In this document: positions 47,978 through 56,899 of the stretch, in pieces
Numbering within the stretch: the stretch's first letter is position 1
Layout of the letters: each line of letters opens with the position of its first letter
DNA from: Richelia sinica FACHB-800
GTDB taxonomy: Bacteria; Cyanobacteriota; Cyanobacteriia; Cyanobacteriales; Nostocaceae
Direction: 5' to 3'
Assembly: GCF_014698825.1 (NCBI RefSeq)
Contig: NZ_JACJTT010000002.1
Span: 186,001-250,000, forward strand
Length of the DNA stretch: 64,000 bases
Notes under the pieces: generated by a model
What the model was told of the DNA's origin: nothing
The model's database searches: none
The model's input: the letters and a program-made list of their open reading frames with translations, nothing else
Program-made: the position numbers and the translations under genes

Positions 47978-48361
47978 ATGCAGCGCACTCTCCTGTTGGC
48001 AAAAATTCATAATTGTACACTCACGTCCACAAATATTAACTATGTGGGCAGTATCAGCATTGATGAAATTCTGCTAGAAAAAGCTGGTATCTTACCATAT
48101 GAGCAGGTGCAAGTAGTGAATAGTGCTAATGGTGAGCGTTTTATCACTTATGCTATCCCAGCCCCACCTAACTCAGGTGTGATTGAATTGAATGGAGCAG
48201 CAGCACGTCTAGGCATGAAAGGCGATCGCCTGATTATAATGACTTACGGGCAGTTGAATCTAGAAGAGATAAAACATTACTCGCCCACAGTTGTAATTGT
48301 GGACGAAAACAACCATTGTTTGGAAGTGCGAAGCTATGATGACCTGCTCAGTAAGCTCTGA
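47978..48361 (+). CDS. panD: Aspartate 1-decarboxylase
   Basis: Enzyme of 127 residues making beta-alanine for pantothenate/CoA. It is translated as a proenzyme; the self-cleavage site GS is in [19 protein letters not shown], giving the pyruvoyl Ser. Other motifs: [33 protein letters not shown] start. The metallo-beta-lactamase-fold gene starts 11 bases after the stop, so they form an operon. Confidence 0.95.
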   Translation: MQRTLLLAKIHNCTLTSTNINYVGSISIDEILLEKAGILPYEQVQVVNSANGERFITYAIPAPPNSGVIELNGAAARLGMKGDRLIIMTYGQLNLEEIKHYSPTVVIVDENNHCLEVRSYDDLLSKL

Positions 48362-48372
48362 TTTCAAAGAAC

Positions 48373-49275
48373 ATGTCAAATTTTGAGCTGTCTGATTCCC
48401 AAAGCTACCTCCCTCAAGAGTCATCTCCTATGCCTAGTATCCTTGGTGAGGATTTCACAGTGAAATTTTGGGGTGTACGTGGTCTGATTCCAACCCCCAC
48501 CAGCAACACCAGGCGCTATGGTGGCAACACTGCTTGTGTCGAGATGTATGTAGCCGGACAAAGCTTGATTTTTGACGGGGGTACTGGCTTACGCATTTTA
48601 GGGAAAAATTGGCAAGAGCTACATAAAAATTTAGAAGCGCATTTATTTTTTACTAACTCCCAGTCCAATCGTATTCAGGGGTTTCCATTTTTCGCCCCAG
48701 CATTTATGGCTGAGAACTGCTTCCATATCTACGGCAATGCAGCATCTAATGGGGCTTCTATTAAACAGTGTCTATGTGACCAAATGCTTCAGCCGCATTT
48801 TCCTTACCCCCTACAGGTGATGCAGTCAGATTTACAGTTTTATAATTTGACACCAGGGAAGGAAATAGAATTAAAAGATGTGACAGTGCAAACTGCCTTA
48901 ATTAATAAAGCTCAACGTTCTATTGGGTATCGTATCAACTGGAATAAATACAGTGTTGCTTACGTTACTGACTTGCATCAAACTATCGATGCAGAAGATA
49001 AAGAAAGGATTTTACACATCATTAAAGATGTGGATCTATTAATTGCCAATGCTACCTACACTCCACCCACAGCCAATAATCATGAATGTGCAGAATTTTT
49101 GTGGGAAATACCTGTGCAGTTATCCCATACCGCTAATGTGAAAAGATTGGTGATATCCCATCATCACCCCGACGACCATGATGAATTTTTAGATCATATC
49201 CAAGAGCAAGTTAAATCTGCTTTTCACAATACTATCCTGGCCTCAGAAGGAATGACTCTAGCAGTAAACAAGTAA
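48373..49275 (+). CDS. Metallo-beta-lactamase-fold protein lacking metal ligands
   Basis: Protein of 300 residues. The family start FWGVRGLIPTPTSNTRRYGGN and LIFDGGTGLRILG are intact, but the metal-binding HxHxDH motif, expected as THTHWDH before IQGFPFF, reads T94-N-S-Q-S-N-R100. The later HDAQY-like position reads ANATY, while SHHHPDD is retained. It therefore probably cannot bind the usual dinuclear metal site and is unlikely to be a hydrolase. Operon partner of panD. A regulatory or binding role is inferred. Confidence 0.88.
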   Translation: MSNFELSDSQSYLPQESSPMPSILGEDFTVKFWGVRGLIPTPTSNTRRYGGNTACVEMYVAGQSLIFDGGTGLRILGKNWQELHKNLEAHLFFTNSQSNRIQGFPFFAPAFMAENCFHIYGNAASNGASIKQCLCDQMLQPHFPYPLQVMQSDLQFYNLTPGKEIELKDVTVQTALINKAQRSIGYRINWNKYSVAYVTDLHQTIDAEDKERILHIIKDVDLLIANATYTPPTANNHECAEFLWEIPVQLSHTANVKRLVISHHHPDDHDEFLDHIQEQVKSAFHNTILASEGMTLAVNK

Positions 49276-49436
49276 TCAAAACATCTTTTATAGTAACTAT
49301 AATCTCCTACTTTGTAGGACAGGTAGTGTACAGTTTAAACATTGTCCAACAATAAATGTTTTTGCGCTTGTCAATACAACCAAAGTATAATTTTTAAAGA
49401 TAAGAGTTTTCACTCAGGCTTTGGTGCTGTGGCGCA

Positions 49437-51101
49437 ATGTTTCTAAAAACTAACTTCTATCCAACCAGTATGAATCGCTGGTTCAAAAGGGTTACTTGTA
49501 AACTGGCATTAAGTCCTGCTCAGGTTATAAATGCAACAGTCTTGTTAACCTTAATGCTATTTGTGCCTCAAGCATGGACAGCCTGGCAGGCATCCCGCAA
49601 CTTCAACAGTATTATTGATAATGAAGTCCGGCTAAAAACTTTAAGTAGTAATATTACTTACCTTGATGAAGTCTTAACAATGTCAGCCAGGATGAATGCT
49701 GCTACAGGTAATTCATTTTGGGAACTAAGATATAAACTGTTTGAACCTCAATTAGATGCAGCCATTAAGGAATCTATTCAACTTGCACCCCAAGCTTATA
49801 CTGGCGAAGATGCGAAAAAAACAGATGCAGCTAATCAGCGCCTAGTAGAAATGGAGTATAAATCTTTTCAGTTAGTAACTAAAGGTGATAAAAAAGCGGC
49901 ACAAGCACTACTATCTAGTCGAGAATATGAACTAGAAAAGAAAAAATATGCTGCTGGTGTGGCAGAAAGAAATCAAGTTATTGCCTTACAAATCAATAAA
50001 AAAATTACAGAGTATCGTCATCAATTATGGTGGTCAATTTTTGTATCTATTACTAGTGTGATGATGTTAATACCAGCATGGTTTGCTGTTTTGAGAATAC
50101 TAGAAAAATATTTACAAGAAAGGAAAAAAGCTCAAACTGCATTAGAAAAGATTAATCAATCCTTAGAAGTGCGGATTGAAGAAAGGACTCAAGAACTAAA
50201 AAATAAAAACAATCAACTGCAACAAACTCTAGATGAACTACAAGCCACACAATTACAACTGATCCAAACAGAAAAAATGTCATCCTTGGGGCAAATGCTG
50301 GCTGGCATTGCCCATGAAATTAACAATCCAGTTAATTTTATATATGGAAATCTGACTTATGCTCAAGAATATGCTCAAGATTTATTAAAATTAGTATCTC
50401 TTTATCAAGAAAACTATCCTCATCCTGCCGATGTAATTCAAGCAGAAATTGATGCCATAGAACTAGATTTTTTATATCAAGATTTTACACAACTTCTCCA
50501 ATCAATGGTGGTAGGAACAGAAAGAATTCAGACCATCGTTAACTCCCTACGCAATTTTTCACGTATAGATAGTTCCTTCACCACAGCCGTTGATATACAT
50601 GAAGGAATTGATAGTACATTAATGATTTTATATCACCGATTAAAACCTACAGATAAACGCCCAGAAATTAAGGTGATTAAAGAATATGGGGCATTGCCTT
50701 TAGTGGAATGTTATCCTAGTCAGCTAAATCAAGTATTTATGAATCTTTTGGCTAATGCAATTGATGCCTTAGAAGAACGTCACGCGGCTTTAGCAAATCA
50801 AAATCAACAGTATGACGGTAGTTATATTCGCATTACTACAGAGTTGTCAGATGAAAATTTTGTCAAAATTATGATTAGTGATAACGCTAGTGGTATTCCT
50901 GAAGAAATTGCCTCTAAGCTGTTTGATCCTTTCTTTACGACTAAGCCTGTAGGTAAAGGAACAGGGCTAGGATTATCTATTACATATCAAATCATCGTGG
51001 AAAAACATCATGGTCGTTTGTCTTTTCAATCGACACCAGAACAAGGCACAGAATTTAGCATCGAAATTCCCGTAACTCAAACAGCTGAAAATATGAATTA
51101 A
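49437..51101 (+). CDS. Membrane sensor histidine kinase
   Basis: Kinase of 554 residues. Two membrane segments (about 28-45 and 198-215) enclose a periplasmic helical sensor domain of about 150 residues. A coiled coil (RIEERTQELKNKNNQLQQ) leads to the H-box LAGIAHEINNPVNFIYGN, N-box FMNLLANAIDAL, and GTGLGLSITYQII. The G1 box reads DNASGIP instead of DNGxGI. ATG 49437 or the in-frame ATG 49470 could start it. The response regulator is not adjacent. Related to the degenerate kinase-like protein at 25505. Confidence 0.9.
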   Translation: MFLKTNFYPTSMNRWFKRVTCKLALSPAQVINATVLLTLMLFVPQAWTAWQASRNFNSIIDNEVRLKTLSSNITYLDEVLTMSARMNAATGNSFWELRYKLFEPQLDAAIKESIQLAPQAYTGEDAKKTDAANQRLVEMEYKSFQLVTKGDKKAAQALLSSREYELEKKKYAAGVAERNQVIALQINKKITEYRHQLWWSIFVSITSVMMLIPAWFAVLRILEKYLQERKKAQTALEKINQSLEVRIEERTQELKNKNNQLQQTLDELQATQLQLIQTEKMSSLGQMLAGIAHEINNPVNFIYGNLTYAQEYAQDLLKLVSLYQENYPHPADVIQAEIDAIELDFLYQDFTQLLQSMVVGTERIQTIVNSLRNFSRIDSSFTTAVDIHEGIDSTLMILYHRLKPTDKRPEIKVIKEYGALPLVECYPSQLNQVFMNLLANAIDALEERHAALANQNQQYDGSYIRITTELSDENFVKIMISDNASGIPEEIASKLFDPFFTTKPVGKGTGLGLSITYQIIVEKHHGRLSFQSTPEQGTEFSIEIPVTQTAENMN

Positions 51102-51159
51102 GTATTGATACGGAATATACTGACGGGAAGATGAATTTTAATAAAGTCAGCAGTCAAAC

Positions 51160-52008
51160 ATGACTTTTATGAAATTGCAGCAGTGGCTACAGTCCTTATT
51201 GAGACTGACTGTCCAACTTTCTCCGGCATTGTTAGGGTTCTTTATCTTACCTTCACAATCATTGGCACAACTGTCACCAATGACAATTAGTCTCAAATTT
51301 CCCCAACCTGTGGACAGAGGTGCACCAGAGAGAACAGTTGGAGGAGGTGCAAGATTTACTCCTGGCCGGCCACCTGAGCAAATCTCTCCAGAACCTGAGT
51401 CTGCTCCCGACACACTATTACGTCCTCCATCACCAATCAATAGAACTGGAGTCAGTTCCTGTTCCAATGTTGAACCTGGGAAACTACCACTGACTGCTTT
51501 AATGCCAACCAGGGAAAATGTAGGAAAAACAGTTGTCGATAACCCAACCCTGTATTGGTATGTACCACCAACAACGGCAGAGTCTGGAGAGTTGGTAGTT
51601 ATGGATGAGGCAAACAAGATTATTTACAAACGTAGTTTTCTACTACCTAAGAGTGGGGGAATTATCAAACTGACTATACCTGCTAATGCTGGTCTGAAAT
51701 TAGGTCAAACTTATCGATGGTATTTCAACTTAGTTTGTAATTCTGAAGATAGGGCTGAGGATGAGCTTACTAATGGGTTAATTGAGTTCACTCATTTAGG
51801 GAATGTTTTAGAAAATCATCTTGAACAAGCATCGTTAATCAAACGGGCAGAAATTTATGCGAAAAATTACATTTGGTATGATGCCCTTGATAGTATTGCT
51901 CGGATTCGGGGTGAAAAAGCCCAGGAATGGGAGGAATTATTAACATCTGTAGGTTTAGGTGCGATCGCTAAAGAACCGATTCTAGACCCCTTAGCACCGC
52001 AACGGTGA
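51160..52008 (+). CDS. DUF928 secreted protein
   Basis: Exported protein of 282 residues with a signal peptide ending near SLAQ. Pro/Arg-rich linker, then PTLYWYVPP, YKRSFLLPKSGGIIKLTIP and GQTYRWYFNLVC, the hallmarks of DUF928. The C-terminal part is helical (YDALDSIARIRGEKAQEW). Family is common in cyanobacteria, function unknown. Starts 58 bases after the kinase, so it may be co-transcribed. Its stop codon directly abuts the stop codon of the convergent minus-strand gene. Confidence 0.88.
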   Translation: MTFMKLQQWLQSLLRLTVQLSPALLGFFILPSQSLAQLSPMTISLKFPQPVDRGAPERTVGGGARFTPGRPPEQISPEPESAPDTLLRPPSPINRTGVSSCSNVEPGKLPLTALMPTRENVGKTVVDNPTLYWYVPPTTAESGELVVMDEANKIIYKRSFLLPKSGGIIKLTIPANAGLKLGQTYRWYFNLVCNSEDRAEDELTNGLIEFTHLGNVLENHLEQASLIKRAEIYAKNYIWYDALDSIARIRGEKAQEWEELLTSVGLGAIAKEPILDPLAPQR

Positions 52009-52305
52009 TTATTCCCAAGTTGACACATCCCGCAACATCTCAGGAATTTCCCCTTGGGATAAGGGAAATTCTAATATAGTTTCGCGATCGCCTAAATAGC
52101 CAGATTCCGCAAAGGATAACAACATCCGCACTAGTGCTATCCATACTTCTGACTCGTATTCCCAATCTTGATAGCGTCTAGCGCGGCCAGCAATAGAACG
52201 CAGGGCCCAAAAGTAGGAATTCCTGACTACAGAACCACCTTTTTTAAATTCTGGTAAATCCTCATGGTGAATAAATAGGACTTTATTTTCGATTCTCGCT
52301 CTCAT
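52009..52305 (-). CDS. Conserved hypothetical protein
   Basis: Protein of 98 residues, basic/acidic, no signal peptide. Segments FIHHEDLPEFKKGGSVVRNS and SYFWALRSIAGRARRYQDWE suggest a small helical domain. Its stop codon is immediately next to that of the convergent DUF928 gene, with no spacer. ATG start with CTCTTATGA... context on the opposite strand; no good ribosome-binding site seen. Function unknown. Confidence 0.65.
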   Translation of the reverse strand: MRARIENKVLFIHHEDLPEFKKGGSVVRNSYFWALRSIAGRARRYQDWEYESEVWIALVRMLLSFAESGYLGDRETILEFPLSQGEIPEMLRDVSTWE

Positions 52306-52515
52306 AAGAAGGGAACAGGGGACAGGGAACAGGTGACAGAAGAGGGGTAAACAGAAAATTTAAAAAGAAAATTTCTGGACAGGACAAATTACAGCAGTTA
52401 TACCCTTTTTAGGGAAAAAACCACAACAAAATAACCCCCATGACTATAGATAGAGGGTTATCTTGTGTGTATCTGGATTTACACCAAATATTCAATTAAC
52501 AAGTCAAAAATAAAA

Positions 52516-53004
52516 TTAGTTTCTATCTCCTCGTGCCGCTTTATTTCGAGCTAGTTCTTGTTCAATTTCACTACGTTCATAATCTTTAGCACCAAATGCT
52601 CTAGGAATTTGGTCATTACCTAATTCTTCTCCTGCACGTTTCAACATATTCACAGGATTTTTTTGTCTGACTCCAGTTCCCAAGTCTTTAGGAATTACCT
52701 CTCCTGCCCGTTTCCCACTTTCGATATAATCATCACCGCTGGATGGTGTGAGATAATTTTTTTCTTTTCTGCGGTCTTGCTTTGAATAGTAGGGTAAGAA
52801 ATTTTCGGTTCTATTTCTGGGGTGAATTTTTGTTGAATAGTAAGGTTTGCTTGTGTCTAAATGGTGGGTTTTCTCAACATAATAACCGGCAGCTTGCACA
52901 GCAGCCATAGGCATACTCAATACACAAACTAAACAGGTCAACATGATGATGGCTGTTTGGTGACAAAATCTCTGCCATATAAATTTTATTTTTAACATCA
53001 GCAA
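52516..53004 (-). CDS. Secreted basic hypothetical protein
   Basis: Protein of 162 residues with an N-terminal membrane/signal segment (IIMLTCLVCVLSMPMAAVQAA) and a highly charged, probably disordered mature part. Repeated phrases SGKRAGEVIPKDLG and LKRAGEELGNDQIP, and YYSTKIHPRN with LPYYSKQDRR, suggest internal short repeats. No catalytic features. Similar short proteins are common in cyanobacteria; function unknown. Confidence 0.7.
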   Translation of the reverse strand: MLMLKIKFIWQRFCHQTAIIMLTCLVCVLSMPMAAVQAAGYYVEKTHHLDTSKPYYSTKIHPRNRTENFLPYYSKQDRRKEKNYLTPSSGDDYIESGKRAGEVIPKDLGTGVRQKNPVNMLKRAGEELGNDQIPRAFGAKDYERSEIEQELARNKAARGDRN

Positions 53005-53168
53005 AATTCCTTGGCTAGCTTTTATTCAAATGCCTGAATATTAGTAAAAAGGCATCAGTCTAGCGTCTTCCCCAAGGTTGGTTATGGCAGAGATAAATAG
53101 CTGATGGGATTAATACCAACTGACTTAGTTACCTCTATAATTGCAAGCAGATAAAGATTAACAATCAA

Positions 53169-53370
53169 TGGACATCTGGTGGTAATTACCGCAAATTTCA
53201 TTTAAGTGAAGTACAACTATAGCGGGCAAGATGCCCGCACCACAAGAGTTAGATTGTTCATGTTTGCACCTCATATACTTACAATATTCTGTAAATATGC
53301 GTGGTTTGAAACCCTTATAGAGAAGTTTCATCGGAACGTCTCTAAATTCATTTCACCAGAGGTCTAATAC
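53169..53370 (-). repeat. MITE-like element with TCTGGTG termini, long copy
   Basis: Ends ACATCTGGTG (near 53172) and CACCAGAGGT (53354-53363) are inverted repeats. Read on the minus strand, its first ~75 bases match 62801-62870 (shared TAGAGACGTTCCG and AAGGGTTTCAAACC). It also contains the palindrome GCGGGCAAGATGCCCGC near 53222, possibly a nested repeat. Confidence 0.7.
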
Positions 53371-53427
53371 ATTTATGGCTGATGTGCAGATTCACAGAAA
53401 ATTGGTATCAGTTGAGTTTTTACCTAA

Positions 53428-54507
53428 TCAAGCGATTGTAATCATTGACGATAAATAAACATCTTGAATTGCATGAAATAACTTTACCCCTTCAGCAAAT
53501 GGACGTTGAAAAGTTTTTCTGCCAGAAATTAAACCTGTACCACCAGCACGTTTATTAATTACCGCAGTGCGGATAGCTTCAGCAAAATCATTTTTACCAG
53601 ATGCCCCACCAGAATTAATTAATCCTATTCTGCCAGAGTAACAATTGAGGACTTGATAACGAGTTAAATCTATAGGATGATTAGTAGTTAAGTCTGTGTA
53701 GATGCGCTCATTGGTTTTGCCGTAACTGTGACCTGTAGCTTGAGCGATCGCACGATAACCACCATTACATTCTGGTAGCTTTTGTTTGATGATATCAGCT
53801 TCAATGGTGACACCCAGGTGATTAGCCTGTCCAGTTAAGTCCGCAGCGAGATGATAATCTTGGTCTTGTTTGAAGGTGTCGTTGCGAAGATAGCACCACA
53901 AAATCGTCACTAAACCCAATTCATGGGCATATTTAAAAGCTTGACTCACTTCTTGAATTTGTCTAGTAGACTGTTCTGAGCCAAAATAAATTGTCGCACC
54001 TACTGCAACTGCACCTAAATTCCAAGCTTGTTCAACATCAGCAAACATCACTTGGTCATATTGGTTGGGGTAAGTTAACAACTCGTTATGGTTGATTTTG
54101 ACAATAAAGGGGATTTTATGGGCATACTTGCGGGAAACACTGCCTAAAACACCTAAAGTGGTCGCGACAGCATTACAACCCCCTTCAATTGCTAGCTTAA
54201 CTATGTTGTCTGGGTCAAAGTAGATGGGGTTAGGGGCAAAGGATGCACCAGCGGAATGTTCCACCCCTTGGTCTACAGGCAGAATGGAGAGATAACCAGT
54301 GTTAGCTAAAGACCCACTAGAGTAAATATGCTGGAGATTGCGTAATACTTGAGGAGAGCGATCGCTATTTAACCATACTCTATCTATAAAATCAGGCCCT
54401 GGTAAATGTAATAAATCAGCCCCAACCTTAGCTTTGTAAGTCAGTAAATCTTCTGCTTCTTTTCCCAGCAAAGACTCAATATAACTAGATTCTGCAACAG
54501 ATGCCAT
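53428..54507 (-). CDS. fba: Class I fructose-bisphosphate aldolase (FbaB/DhnA type)
   Basis: Enzyme of 359 residues of the DhnA/archaeal class I aldolase group, which uses a Schiff-base lysine and no metal. Motifs: [46 protein letters not shown], and [15 protein letters not shown] near the phosphate-binding region. Acts in glycolysis/gluconeogenesis and possibly the Calvin cycle. ATG start. Upstream lie heptamer repeats and a MITE-like copy. Confidence 0.92.
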   Translation of the reverse strand: MASVAESSYIESLLGKEAEDLLTYKAKVGADLLHLPGPDFIDRVWLNSDRSPQVLRNLQHIYSSGSLANTGYLSILPVDQGVEHSAGASFAPNPIYFDPDNIVKLAIEGGCNAVATTLGVLGSVSRKYAHKIPFIVKINHNELLTYPNQYDQVMFADVEQAWNLGAVAVGATIYFGSEQSTRQIQEVSQAFKYAHELGLVTILWCYLRNDTFKQDQDYHLAADLTGQANHLGVTIEADIIKQKLPECNGGYRAIAQATGHSYGKTNERIYTDLTTNHPIDLTRYQVLNCYSGRIGLINSGGASGKNDFAEAIRTAVINKRAGGTGLISGRKTFQRPFAEGVKLFHAIQDVYLSSMITIA

Positions 54508-54550
54508 ATATTTATTTTCACCTGGTTGTATTGGGAAAGTGAGAATTGTA

Positions 54551-54585
54551 TAGCAGGTGACAGGTAACAGGTGACAGGTGACAGT
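54551..54585. repeat. Tandem heptamer (CAGGTGA-type)
   Basis: Four to five imperfect units of ACAGGTG/ACAGGTA. The same heptamer is expanded at 56811-56870. Such short tandem repeats are typical of Nostoc relatives. Confidence 0.8.
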
Positions 54586-54595
54586 GCTAAAAGCC

Positions 54596-54652
54596 TTTGG
54601 GTATCTTAGTTTTAGCTGTAGTTAATGTCCTAACTACCTTGTCTACGGCTAT
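54596..54652 (+). repeat. Dispersed repeat, copy 2
   Basis: Matches 41891-41943 with a few substitutions and a short insertion. Begins TTTGGGTATC and ends near GGCTAT. Confidence 0.7.
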
Positions 54653-54833
54653 AACTTGACGAGAATTGCCAGTGTCCATGTTTAAAACTATTACTATTTA
54701 GGGCTGTGCATGGACACTTTCGCCTACTATCTCTTGATAGATATCAATCAATACCGCAAAAATTCAGGTGGTTGTATCTGTTGGTTTAAAATACTGTTTT
54801 ATTTAGGTATTTTAAGTAAAAATTTAGAAAAAC

Positions 54834-54924
54834 AGGACTTACACACGATATCTCTGAAACTCTCTTTCCTTCGTTTCCTTCGTTTCTTCGTGGTTTATTC
54901 TTTCGTAACTTGTGCGTAATTCCT
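54834..54924 (+). repeat. MITE-like element, AGGACTTAC family
   Basis: Imperfect inverted termini AGGACTTACACAC and GTGCGTAATTCCT, 91 bases. Its left part matches the minus strand of 29131-29246. Noncoding; a frame crossing it is not a gene. Confidence 0.7.
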
Positions 54925-55041
54925 ACAAAAATCTCATCTATTTGCCACCGATGCGAAAAAAAAGATTTAACTAATTATCGGAAAATAATTTAAGAAAACA
55001 GATAAAGATGATCAAAGATTAATATAAAAAATACCTTAAAA

Positions 55042-55072
55042 ATACCCCGATACTAAAGAAATATCGGGGTAT
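55042..55072 (-). terminator. Terminator of small CxxC protein gene
   Basis: Perfect 11-bp stem ATACCCCGATA/TATCGGGGTAT with a 9-base loop. On the minus strand it is followed by TTTTTAAGG. It lies 50 bases beyond the stop of the 55123-55326 gene. Confidence 0.88.
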
Positions 55073-55122
55073 CAATTTCACCAAAAATTAATCAAGACTT
55101 TGGTATAAACTTACACAGAGTT

Positions 55123-55326
55123 TCAAGACTGTTCATTTTCTTCTTCTTGTTTGGACTTCCCACAATAGTAGCAATTATTTCCAAACAATGTGTCAAAATC
55201 GCCACTCAGTATTGTGTTTTCGCTGTCACTAGACTCTGCAAAACAATCATCACATACAGGTACGGTAGGATAGTTATCACTCGATAAATCAGACAATAAA
55301 TCTCCTAGAACAACACAAGTTTTCAT
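55123..55326 (-). CDS. Small zinc-ribbon-like protein
   Basis: Protein of 67 residues with two CxxC knuckles, CDDC and CYYC, separated by about 27 residues, suggesting one zinc site. The C-terminus is acidic. ATG start. Ends with a strong terminator. Same strand as the next gene upstream (about 80 bases apart), so the two may be co-transcribed. Function unknown. Confidence 0.65.
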   Translation of the reverse strand: MKTCVVLGDLLSDLSSDNYPTVPVCDDCFAESSDSENTILSGDFDTLFGNNCYYCGKSKQEEENEQS

Positions 55327-55407
55327 TTTTTTATTTTTAATCCTATAGATGGGGTTGTTAATATAATGAACTTTTGATACTCAATTGCTGATTGATGCCA
55401 AAATAGC

Positions 55408-55653
55408 TTAAACGGCAGGTTTTTCAGCGTTAATGAGGGAGTCAATAACCATCCGAGCATCTCTGATCAGTTCTCTTTGACGATCTAGTGGATAATTCAT
55501 ATCTGTCAAACCACTTATATAATAATCCTTGATAGTTTGACCATTAGCGTTTATAAGTTCGTATGTTAGACGCAAGTTACTGCCAATCATTTCTTTGTAT
55601 ATTTCGATTCTTACATTTCTGTAATTATCCGTAGCAAAATGGATTTTCATCAT
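55408..55653 (-). CDS. Small conserved hypothetical protein
   Basis: Protein of 81 residues, soluble alpha/beta (NVRIEIYKEMIGSNLRLTYELI). ATG start with a second ATG adjacent. Possible operon with the small zinc-ribbon-like gene downstream. No family recognised. Confidence 0.65.
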   Translation of the reverse strand: MMKIHFATDNYRNVRIEIYKEMIGSNLRLTYELINANGQTIKDYYISGLTDMNYPLDRQRELIRDARMVIDSLINAEKPAV

Positions 55654-56337
55654 ATACTTACTGCTCGTTATGCGATTTTTACTTTCTCTACTTTAGATAA
55701 CACGTAATCTATCTGTGTACGGTTATCTGCATTTTTCTACTCCTAATTGCCGTACTATCTATCCCAATACCCAAGTTCATCAGCAGTATTTAAAATCTCA
55801 ATTGACTAGACATCTTGCAAAAGTCCTTCTTTGCGTTCTCTTCTCTGCGCCTCCGCGCCTCTGCGTGAAAAAAATATTTATGCAAGATGCCTACTGACCA
55901 ACCACGATATATTGTTAATTACGTGCAGATAGAAGTCTGCAAAGCCTTTGCCCACCCCCTACCACACCCATACCCGAAAATTCCTATCTGCATTACCAGC
56001 TTACGGAAACTCAACGTAAAAGTAGATGCACAAGACTTGGCAATTTGGCAGACAAATTTTTTTCGTTCCAGGTTTAATAAATATATCAACAGGAGACATG
56101 GGACAGTTAAGAAGCAGTCAGAGGGATGGAATGATCCCATATCTCAGGCAAACCACCCCATAGCCAGTTGTAATGGAGGGCTGTCAAATATCCCAAAAGG
56201 CAGCACTCTCATAACAGGGAGAACAATTTCATAACCAACAGCATCAACTTAGTTGTGAACTAAACTCCATCTATGGGAATAATTTAGCAAACACTAACAG
56301 GGAAAAATCTGAACATTAACTTGGCAGTAAATGATGT
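55654..56337. other. Spacer with repeat and overlapping weak frames
   Basis: About 680 bases. Holds an inverted-repeat element at 55811-55889. Two overlapping frames on opposite strands (55887-56234 and 55919-56140) have no recognisable domain and are not called. Confidence 0.4.
55811..55889. repeat. Inverted-repeat element with CATCTTGCA termini
   Basis: CATCTTGCA (55811-55819) and TGCAAGATG (55881-55889) are perfect inverted repeats around 61 bases. The interior includes the GCGCCTCCGCGCCTCTGCG repeat that is also found inside smc. Confidence 0.7.
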
Positions 56338-56718
56338 TCAATTCCCTAACATTTGCGAAATTACAGCATCTGCTTGTAATCTTTTGTAAGTTAACCGAAT
56401 CTGATTAGCCGCATCTAACCAACCGCACACATAACAAGCAATGCTTAAGGCATCCAACAGCATTAAGGTAGTAACCCCTTCCTTAGATAAAGAGATAACA
56501 AAGGAAGTTACACCACTAGCACTGGTGTCCATGGGCATTGTGGCTAATAAAAATCGAAAACAATCTACAGAGACAATCATGCCATCTAATTCATGATTGG
56601 CCGTGGCTAGATGTACTATCCCCGCCATAATTTGATTGGGGGTAACTTGCTCTTTCATCAGCGAGATGAATAGAGATGCCAGATAGGCAGGGGTTTGATT
56701 GTCAAGTTTCATATTCAT
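56338..56718 (-). CDS. Conserved hypothetical protein
   Basis: Protein of 126 residues, mostly helical, without clear signal or membrane segment. Segments AYLASLFISLMKEQVTPNQI and LLDALSIACYVCGWLDAANQIR. ATG start. Followed upstream by a heptamer tandem repeat. No family recognised. Confidence 0.65.
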   Translation of the reverse strand: MNMKLDNQTPAYLASLFISLMKEQVTPNQIMAGIVHLATANHELDGMIVSVDCFRFLLATMPMDTSASGVTSFVISLSKEGVTTLMLLDALSIACYVCGWLDAANQIRLTYKRLQADAVISQMLGN

Positions 56719-56810
56719 AAATATTTTATAATTCGGTGTAACAATAAACGCAGAATTTTTAGCTGATCCGGATAAAACAAGAGAAATTTTTGGACTTGTT
56801 GGGTAGGGGA

Positions 56811-56870
56811 ACAGGTGACAGGTGACAGGTGATAGGTGACAGGTGACAGGTGATAGGTGATAGGTGACAG
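56811..56870. repeat. Tandem heptamer array
   Basis: Eight to nine tandem units of ACAGGTG/ATAGGTG. Same family as 54551-54585 and the partial units near 52324-52340. Confidence 0.9.
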
Positions 56871-56899
56871 TAATTCTCTTTTTTGGGTTTCCTGATGCT

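Noticed and set aside
54710-54919. 69-codon frame on the plus strand
   Set aside because: It runs through a MITE-like repeat and has no ribosome-binding site or domain.
55887-56234. 115-codon plus-strand frame, opposed by a 73-codon minus-strand frame
   Set aside because: No recognisable domain, uncharacteristic composition, and mutually overlapping; left uncalled but could be a gene remnant.
56811-56870. CRISPR array
   Set aside because: The unit is 7 bases with no spacers, so it is a simple tandem repeat.
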